Source of the DNA: Thecamonas trahens ATCC 50062
Taxonomy: Eukaryota; Apusozoa; Apusomonadida; Apusomonadidae
DNA: 64,000 bases
NCBI RefSeq assembly: GCF_000142905.1
Contig: NW_013657632.1
Coordinates: forward strand, 88,718 to 152,717
Direction of reading: 5' to 3'
The notes under the pieces are model-generated. The model was not told where the DNA came from. It saw only the letters and a list, made by a program, of their open reading frames with translations, and did no database searches. This document shows, in pieces, positions 58,601 through 64,000 of the stretch. Both the position numbers and the translations under genes were made by a program. How positions within the stretch are numbered: position 1 is the first letter of the stretch; every line of letters begins with the position of its first letter.

Positions 58601-61347
58601 TTCGGGTTCTCAGTTCTGGTCCTGGCCGCGGAGGAGGGAGCAGCGCCAGCTTCATGGCCCAGATCGGCCGCGATGACAACTTGCGCGCGAGATGGATTCC
58701 GCTGCTGGGACGGGTGCAAGATGCAGCATCGACGCTTGTCCGGTTGGTCATGCCGATTGTGGCGACCAACGCGCCCGAGGGGACTGGAATTGACATGGGC
58801 GCAGCCGTGGCGGATGCTGCATTGGAGACTCACGAGGTGGAGGTGGCGACGGTGGCGTCGCAGACAACGCAGCACGTGATGGTCATGGTGTGGCGGGCGA
58901 TGAAGGCGGCGACGGGGTTGCTCGGACAGATCGGCGCGGTTGGCGCGGTCCACAGCGTGGTGCCGGGCGAGCGGGTTGCGGCACTTGGCGAGCTCTTTCA
59001 AGAAGTGCTTGTGCGTGTGCGGCACCGTGGTGCGACGGAGTTTGCGATGGAAGGCCTGGAGGTCATGGCGCACGCGCTTCTCTCGAACAAGTGCATTGCC
59101 AGCCTCCGTAGCCTGCCAAGCGAGTGGCTGGAGCGAGCACTGGAGGTCGTGGCATCACCTGCGACGGGGGCGTCGGTGACGCGGCGGTCGGCCGGTCTAC
59201 CGTTCCTCTTCTTGGCGCTGCTGCGATCGGAGAATGGACGGAAGCGGCCACTGCTGTGCCGGGCGTTCGAAGGCCTGCTGGACGTGGTCGAGGCGCCGCT
59301 GCCTCTCCACAAGCAAAGTGCAGACGCGGCGTTTGACGACGCGGGTGTACAGCCGCAGGTCCATGCATGGAACACGCTGCGGGCGCTTTTCCGCGAGTCG
59401 CAGTTTGGAATGGTTGCGGCTCGCTACCTCACGCGGGCTCTGCAGAACGTGATCGAGGGCTTCTCGTCGCCACGATGGGCCATTCGCAACGTGTGCACAC
59501 TCACGTTTTCTGCGCTGCTCGCGCGGTCTGTCGGCGCGAACAAGTGCCGTGATCAGACCGCGCGGGCCAACGCGATCGACGCGGGCGAGTTCTTTGCCCG
59601 GCACCCGCGGCTGGACGCCTACCTGCTGGAGCAGGTCGAGTCTGGCACGACTGCTCTGGAGAGCGGCGGCGGAATTGTCCTTGACCCACGGCTGTATCCG
59701 GCGCTTGTGCTGCTCTCGCACCTGTTGCCGCCGCTGATGGAGCGTGCCGCGGCGAGCTCGATGGCGGCGTTCCGGCCGTTGCTTCAGCGGTGTGCGCGAC
59801 TGCCCATCTACTCGGCGCGGGCGATGGCGGCGCGGGCCCTAGTCTCGACGGTGTCGACTGCCGAAGCGGCGGGTGTGGTGGCGCAGCTCTGGAGCGAAGC
59901 CGCGACGGCAACGTCGGGCAACACGCTCCATGGGCTTGTCCTCCAGATCCGAAGCGTGGCCGAGTTTGTGGCGAGCGGGCCGAGCGCAGCCGAGGCGAGC
60001 GCAGCGTTTGAAGCTGGCTTTGCGCAGTTCGGCCTGGCGCTGGCCAAGATGTCCGCGGTCGCACCGCTGGTCCGGGCAGAGGTGTTCCGGGCAGGTGAGG
60101 CACTGCTCGATCGATCGAGCGCGAGCTGGTGCCAGCTGGTGGAAGCCGGGACGGTGGAGCTGGAGGCCTGCGTGAGCGTGGCCACACGGAGTGTGCCTGG
60201 ATGGGCCACGACAATGGCTGCAGTGTCGCGAGTGGTCGCGCTCGGCACCGCGACGAGCGCCAAGGCCTGGTCGACGATCTTGGTGGGTCACGCGTGCTAC
60301 GAGGTCCAGGGCGCGGCGTTGGACGTGCTACTGGAGGCTGGCAAGCACGGCATGCTTGAGAAGGCGAGCGTGGCAAACGCGCTCCTTGCTGCGGTCGGGC
60401 GCGATGGGGCATACCACGAGGTGCAGGCCAAGGCGCTGGAGGCTCTGAGCCGGGTTCCAGCCTCCGTGCTTGGCAGCATGCCGGACGCACTGGCGGTTGT
60501 GACCAGCGTGGCGGAGGACTCGCTCTTTACAGCTGTGCGGTCACAGTCATTTGTAGCGCTGTCGGCCGTGATTCGGGCGCGGGCCGAGGCCGGGCCGAGC
60601 GGAGTGGAGAGCGAGTCATGGGCGACATTTGTTCAACTCGGGCTGGAGCTCTCGTCACCCGACGCGGTCCCAGAGCAGCGGCTTGCTGTTTTGGTTGCCA
60701 TCGAGGCGCTTGGCGAGCACGGGCGACCCTTGATTGCGGGCGCGCTCGGCAAAAGTGGCGGATGGGAGATTGCACTCACACTTGTGCACGATGACGCCGA
60801 TGAGGTCCGGCCGCGTGCCGCCAGCGCTGTGTCGCAGCTTGTGTCACCAGGCGGAGCACCGACAAACCCACAGGTGGCTGCGAAGCGGTTCCTGGCGCAG
60901 GTTGCAGCAACGGCTGCAGAGAGCGGCGGCGAGGTGCTTGCGGCGTGGGCGGCTCTGGCGCGGAAGCTGATTGCGGCACCGGGCGAGGCTGTTTCCGACA
61001 GTCTCGGCGAGACGGTGTTTGTGGACGAGTCGGCAAACGAGTTCCGCGAGGCATGGACGGTTGCGGTGTCGACAGCTGAAGCGGTGCGTGCGAGTGGAAC
61101 AAGCGCGGCGGTGTCGAGCGGGCTGCCTGGGCTGGACGCGATGGTTGCGGCAGCGCCGACAGCAGAGGCAAGCGCGGCAGCGGTGCTCTCATGGATGCTC
61201 CAGGGCGAAGTGGTGGCAATGACCGCTAGTGACGATGACGCGGCGTGGAAGGCAGCCGTGGCTGCGGTGCTGGCTGTGCCGCGTTACGGCGCGGCGGCAC
61301 TAGACGCGGCGCGAGAGGGCGTTGATAGTGGAGAGGACCTGGAATGA
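55699..61347 (+). CDS. THADA: THADA / Trm732 homolog, tRNA 2'-O-methylation partner
   Basis: 1882 residues (human THADA 1953), helical throughout as expected for armadillo/HEAT repeats. The conserved DUF2428 region lies near 59240-59740: QVHAWNTLRALFRESQFG, IEGFSSPRWAIRNVCTLTFS, ALLARSVGANKCRDQ and EFFARHPRLDAYLLEQVESG. These match the family in order. In yeast, Trm732 works with the methyltransferase Trm7 (human FTSJ1) to methylate ribose 32 in tRNA anticodon loops. The partner gene is not in this window. The start at 55699 is the first ATG in frame and is followed by an Ala/Val-rich stretch; a C8 run precedes it by 108 bp. The last 48 bases overlap the convergent LETM1-domain gene. Confidence 0.93.
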   Translation: MNRVSTSTQRATPMVPAMTAAVAAAVAVAAAAGDDSTAATEWRAVAREVGGYAQVQTYKESIKWAKKVASLLRKAAAAGDAPDGWPQMLCAALASAQMLATSSTTHVAVWRGMLAVFPSDMVVDAVAAAALPMLADPAPSAEIAPSPGAASWAVSTMMRSLAPLPKWEAEFGELMTRLSGKGSGSLGVVAARGRAALEAALAAGSGGDAVAAADATNDVLAALGLADTLRSAGCEEEEEKDITRLALDVLAASDNCPVHALLVAGKLCLTSVLAEIDVCDAQATVLALLGTFWPSAENETPVSILPAVAPGAALSEKPFSVWPIPARVAMVRVLTTDVAPGVLGAELDDGATKTNLAFGYLLPEVLAALDAAYRESMQATTVAALGGLLAVVSLGREARETLGGLNVAAVRQVVETVFGLWSSVVPGVYGQARETLTTVLEVAAIKATAMPEWACEHESLMDELLAVTSALPWIGRGKPEALSAVVPHVGIDAVLAAEPEAMKRLFALACEANAPCGPSNAFVALAKARGTSEGCEAAWMLPLVEGLATTPAARRDNVIMRIVRPLVNKQPQVLARMLALAQQHDRYAEDWAAAEVVLMLASVGRKLNMFSVAELIELGHFPRELLFDFLTHADSSQIVEALSLVCATSKVTAEPSAFEYEAVLATLPAVVNTPGAKFVADYSAALAIFVKRSLSSLLSATRELASLLAFAGSAEAPPGVGVEQASALVARAQAAISFLCGLLKMVQSCFFPGSSHHRRGLAINIVHALLGQWFTRDKGSRTRAFDLFVASSGKLTDAVANGGSAAAVAVVTNSGLLTALESQPLSPQAVVDLVGGLDDQYDRNREDMASVLEAIEPELFAQRREVYAPLFTKLYADGWRRVLLASHRETSAGALTLGFVLRIGAAALGWNVHANGESSQPAAAVFGFVEASVLVLEEHLTRVEASSWEATLGGAALQGPLCVLSEIIRVLSSGPGRGGGSSASFMAQIGRDDNLRARWIPLLGRVQDAASTLVRLVMPIVATNAPEGTGIDMGAAVADAALETHEVEVATVASQTTQHVMVMVWRAMKAATGLLGQIGAVGAVHSVVPGERVAALGELFQEVLVRVRHRGATEFAMEGLEVMAHALLSNKCIASLRSLPSEWLERALEVVASPATGASVTRRSAGLPFLFLALLRSENGRKRPLLCRAFEGLLDVVEAPLPLHKQSADAAFDDAGVQPQVHAWNTLRALFRESQFGMVAARYLTRALQNVIEGFSSPRWAIRNVCTLTFSALLARSVGANKCRDQTARANAIDAGEFFARHPRLDAYLLEQVESGTTALESGGGIVLDPRLYPALVLLSHLLPPLMERAAASSMAAFRPLLQRCARLPIYSARAMAARALVSTVSTAEAAGVVAQLWSEAATATSGNTLHGLVLQIRSVAEFVASGPSAAEASAAFEAGFAQFGLALAKMSAVAPLVRAEVFRAGEALLDRSSASWCQLVEAGTVELEACVSVATRSVPGWATTMAAVSRVVALGTATSAKAWSTILVGHACYEVQGAALDVLLEAGKHGMLEKASVANALLAAVGRDGAYHEVQAKALEALSRVPASVLGSMPDALAVVTSVAEDSLFTAVRSQSFVALSAVIRARAEAGPSGVESESWATFVQLGLELSSPDAVPEQRLAVLVAIEALGEHGRPLIAGALGKSGGWEIALTLVHDDADEVRPRAASAVSQLVSPGGAPTNPQVAAKRFLAQVAATAAESGGEVLAAWAALARKLIAAPGEAVSDSLGETVFVDESANEFREAWTVAVSTAEAVRASGTSAAVSSGLPGLDAMVAAAPTAEASAAAVLSWMLQGEVVAMTASDDDAAWKAAVAAVLAVPRYGAAALDAAREGVDSGEDLE

Positions 61348-62364
61348 AAAGACGAGGTGTGGAGTGTCGGGCTTGGGAAGATCGTCGGTGCCGTAGAGGA
61401 ACTGGTGGATGCGCTTGGAGGAGAGGCGCGTGCGTACTTTGAGGTCGCCCTTGGTGACGGGGCCGGCATCGCCGAGCTCGGGGATGGCGTCGTAGAGCGA
61501 GGGCGTGTAGTTGAGCCAGGCTGTGAGCGACTTGAGCAGCGAGGCACGGTCATCGTCGACAGAGGCGTCGATGGCGCGCTCGTCACACGTTGTGCGGAGG
61601 TCATGAAGAGTGAGCGGCGGGATATCGTCCGAGTCGTCCATCATGGTGTCTGCGAGCAGGACGTCCTCCAGCTCGAGCTGGGCGTACTTTGCAGCGAGAG
61701 CAGCCTCCAGCCGCGGGCGCGAGAGGAAACGGGTGCGGAGCGAAGAGATACCAGCGTACTGGGCGGCTAGTGGGAGTAGCGAGTCCGGAAGGGTATCAAA
61801 GGTCAGCCTCGCCTGCGATGCCTCCGGGAGCGAGGCGAGGGCGGCGGCGAGCTTGGCCGGCGAGGCAAAAGCACCGGCCTGGGCGGCGAAGACCAGGTCT
61901 GCGACGGCGCGATCCGAGGTAGCCGCGCCACGAAAGTAGGCCGCGATGGGCGAGGCACAGCGGGAACGAAGCTTGGCGTGGGCGGCGTAGACGGTGGCGG
62001 CTTGGGCCTCTGTCAGAAAGGTCGACGGGAGGAAGGAGGGCATGAGCTTGGCCAAGGCCGGGACGAGGATCAAGCCACCGGGCGCATTGAGGACAATCAG
62101 AAAGGGAAGCAGGGCCCGCAGATCGGCATTGTTCCGCTTGATGGCCTCGAGTTGGTGCCAGGAAAGACTACGCGCGCCATCGGCCGAGGCCTTGAGCGCC
62201 CGCCGAGCCGGGCGGCTTGCCTGAGTCTCGCGATACAAGCTCACCAGCCCGCGCCACATCTCGCTCAGAGCCTCCTTGGCACCGGAGAGCTGGCGCTGGA
62301 TGGTAGTGCCGAGGGCACGGCTGGCAGTCGCTGTTGTGATGGTCCGCCTTCCTGCCGCGAGCAT
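61300..62364 (-). CDS. LETM1-domain mitochondrial protein (LETMD1-like)
   Basis: 354 residues, close to LETMD1 (about 360) and shorter than LETM1 (about 740). The N-terminus (MLAAGRRTITTATASRALG) fits a mitochondrial presequence. The LETM1 core is visible: SLSWHQLEAIKRNNADLRAL, LPFLIVLNAPGGLILVPALA with one membrane helix, and KLMPSFLPSTFLTEAQ. The rest is a helical ribosome-binding-like region with LRTRFLSRP and LKSLTAWLNY. LETM1 proteins sit in the inner membrane and act in K+/H+ or Ca2+/H+ exchange and in contact with mitochondrial ribosomes. No EF-hand or long coiled coil is present, which supports LETMD1-like. It overlaps THADA by 48 bp, tail to tail. Confidence 0.88.
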   Translation of the reverse strand: MLAAGRRTITTATASRALGTTIQRQLSGAKEALSEMWRGLVSLYRETQASRPARRALKASADGARSLSWHQLEAIKRNNADLRALLPFLIVLNAPGGLILVPALAKLMPSFLPSTFLTEAQAATVYAAHAKLRSRCASPIAAYFRGAATSDRAVADLVFAAQAGAFASPAKLAAALASLPEASQARLTFDTLPDSLLPLAAQYAGISSLRTRFLSRPRLEAALAAKYAQLELEDVLLADTMMDDSDDIPPLTLHDLRTTCDERAIDASVDDDRASLLKSLTAWLNYTPSLYDAIPELGDAGPVTKGDLKVRTRLSSKRIHQFLYGTDDLPKPDTPHLVFSFQVLSTINALSRRV

Positions 62365-62508
62365 GGTGTCTGTAGGAGGCTCCGGTGGAGTGGGGTGTCA
62401 CACCCGGGGGCGCGGGTGGTTGACGCGTTTGGGACATTGGCCTGCTGCCGTGCCGACCTTTGGCTAGCGTTAGAGGGTGGAGACGAGCTTTTGACAACGT
62501 GGGGTTGG

Positions 62509-63804
62509 CTAGGTGAGGGCGGCAAGCTTCTCCTTGAGGGCGGCGACCTGCTTGAGGAGACGCATGCGGATCATCGGGTTGCCAGCAGCGCCTGCCTTGC
62601 GCTCGAGATCGGCAATGTTGGTACGAAGGGCGGTGGCCTCGGCCGATTCGACAACTGCGGGCGCAGCAGGGGCGGTGGCGGGAGCCGGCGCAGCTGGTGT
62701 AGGCGCGGGAGCGAGTGCAGGACCACCCGCAGGGCTCGGAATGACTGGCGTGGTCGACTCGGGTGTGCCGATTGTGGGCGTGGCCGACGTGGCCGCGGCA
62801 GCAAACGGGCGAGCAGGCTGTGGGGTGGCTGTGGCACTGGGTGCCGATTGCGGAAGAGGTGCGACGTCCATCGGGGCCAGATTTGTGGCCGGTATGGCGG
62901 GTGCCGCAACCGAGTGATGGCTCGGGAGGGTGGTGGGAGCGAACGGGTTGGAAGCGGGGGGCGGTGTGGGGGCAAACGGGTTGGCGGCAGCGGGAGGCGC
63001 GGCGGCGGTGCCCAAGCCCACAGCGGGCTGGTGAGCGGGCGCGGTGTGAGCCGACGGCGGCGAAAGCCCTGGCTGCACAGGAGCGGCAGCGTGCACCTGA
63101 GATGCAGCAAGAGCAGGAGCTGAGGCAGGCGGCATGGCCTGAGCCTGCGCGCGCTCGCGCTCACGCGCCATGGCAAGGGCGATCTCGGGCGGAATATAGA
63201 CAGCGCCAACGCCGTCGTAAATGATCGAGTCTTCGCCCTCGGAGAGAATAAAGGCGCTGCCGAGCTCGTTCGAACTGGGGTTCGGAAGCTTGATGCGGAG
63301 GATGATGCGCGAGGTGGTGAGCGGGGTGGCGTAGTGGGTGTGCCAGCCTACCTGGTCGTTGACGTCGTATGACTCGGTAAACTCGACACCGTACTCATCA
63401 AACTCGTCGGCATCGACAACCTCGATCTTGTAGCCCTTGATACGCTCATAGCGGATGATGTCGTCGACGCGCTCCTTGATCTGGATGGCCTTGCGCCAGG
63501 TGGTCGACCGGCCGAGGGTGTCAAACCGGGTACGGATGTCCTGCGTGGGCGGGGTGATGCCCGAGCGAAGTAACGAGCCACGGATCTGATCGGCAGCCTT
63601 TGACGGGCGAGCGTGGACCAGCAGCGCCTGACCCACATCCGCCGTCTTGTACAGCATCCGCTTGTCGTGGGTGCGGAATGTCTCGACATTGCACGGCAAA
63701 TTGACCATCGATGCATCATAAACTTCACGCGGTCCGCCTTCAGCCGATCGATCGTATACAAACCGAGCCTCCTTGGCCTCCTCGTCGACTGCACCACAGG
63801 ACAT
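62509..63804 (-). CDS. TAF7-like protein (TAFII55 N-terminal domain), first strands missing
   Basis: 431 residues from ATG 63804 (MSCGAVDEEAKEARFVYDRS). Residues 30-100 match the second half of the TAFII55 domain: MVNLPCNVETFRTHDKRMLY, KTADVGQALLV and GITPPTQDIRTRF, compared with [29 protein letters not shown] in animals. The family's opening ILRLPPE strand is not visible, so a 5' exon beyond the ATG, or beyond the window edge, may be missing. After it come a globular stretch to about 200, a long Pro/Ala-rich region with NPFAP repeats, and a C-terminal coiled coil RMRLLKQVAALKEKLAAL. TAF7 is a TFIID subunit that binds TAF1 and controls its activity at promoters. Confidence 0.65.
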   Translation of the reverse strand: MSCGAVDEEAKEARFVYDRSAEGGPREVYDASMVNLPCNVETFRTHDKRMLYKTADVGQALLVHARPSKAADQIRGSLLRSGITPPTQDIRTRFDTLGRSTTWRKAIQIKERVDDIIRYERIKGYKIEVVDADEFDEYGVEFTESYDVNDQVGWHTHYATPLTTSRIILRIKLPNPSSNELGSAFILSEGEDSIIYDGVGAVYIPPEIALAMARERERAQAQAMPPASAPALAASQVHAAAPVQPGLSPPSAHTAPAHQPAVGLGTAAAPPAAANPFAPTPPPASNPFAPTTLPSHHSVAAPAIPATNLAPMDVAPLPQSAPSATATPQPARPFAAAATSATPTIGTPESTTPVIPSPAGGPALAPAPTPAAPAPATAPAAPAVVESAEATALRTNIADLERKAGAAGNPMIRMRLLKQVAALKEKLAALT

Positions 63805-64000
63805 GACATGATGATGAGACGGGATGTGAGTTTGGGGTGGGTCGGTGGGTGGCGTCCCGACATGGCGGCTACCGAGGGGGAAGGGGGGGGGGGGAGGGAG
63901 GGAGCGAGGGGGAAGAGAGGGAGGGAGGAGGGGCATGGGGTATGTGTGCAGGTGTGTAGGGGTGGGTGGGTGCCCCTCTGTTTCCCCCCTGAAGTGCCCC
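63805..64000. other. edge region, G-rich (C-rich on gene strand)
   Basis: Upstream of the TAF7-like ATG: a G12 run at 63883-63894 and GGGAGG repeats. No gene is visible. A 5' exon of the TAF7-like gene may lie outside the window. Confidence 0.5.

Overview
The window is nuclear DNA from a GC-rich, compact, flagellated protist. Evidence for a eukaryote: GT-AG introns (donors mostly GTACG), START-domain, formin, THADA, TAF7-like, ICMT and mitochondrial-presequence proteins, and no operon or ribosome-binding-site signals. The cilium genes ARMC9, CFAP52 and a CFAP141-like gene indicate a flagellum. A Dictyostelium RegA-type receiver-phosphodiesterase, GC-rich codon use and large multidomain proteins fit an apusomonad such as Thecamonas trahens best. 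That species assignment is inference. The standard genetic code fits every gene. A run of 100 N (15421-15520) marks a scaffold gap.

Layout. 1-15.4 kb: a partial Ser-rich gene, a large basic low-complexity protein, a three-exon CFAP141-like gene, ICMT methyltransferase, a degenerate COQ7-like mitochondrial protein, a six-finger RanBP2-type zinc protein, a PH-like protein, a secreted TPR protein and a CAP-Gly formin. 15.3-16.1 kb: G-quadruplex-like repeats, the N gap and an AT-rich island. 16-31 kb: a TPR-SGNH hydrolase, a tandem START array built on 768-bp repeats, a small basic protein, a cyclopropane-fatty-acid synthase fused to a membrane domain, an ABCA-type transporter, and a Cu/Zn SOD fused to a cysteine-less thioredoxin-like domain. 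31-47 kb: a WD40 protein, an AAAP amino-acid transporter, an unknown protein, a UBA-like protein, ARMC9, mitochondrial dihydrolipoyl dehydrogenase and CFAP52. 47-64 kb: a giant receptor-like membrane protein with two bacterial PstS-type binding domains, a RegA-like receiver-phosphodiesterase, THADA, a LETM1-domain protein and a TAF7-like protein.

The genes do not form one pathway. Recurring themes are cilium parts (three genes), mitochondrial proteins (DLD, LETM1-domain protein, COQ7-like protein), lipid handling (START array, CFA synthase, ABCA transporter, ICMT) and signalling (PstS receptor next to a cyclic-nucleotide phosphodiesterase, same strand, 312 bp apart). Convergent neighbours sit very close or overlap at their 3' ends. 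Most genes carry a run of C on the sense strand in the 5' leader or first intron. Two genes have single-base frame breaks at homopolymers, and the START array has an in-frame stop in a linker. All three breaks may be assembly errors.
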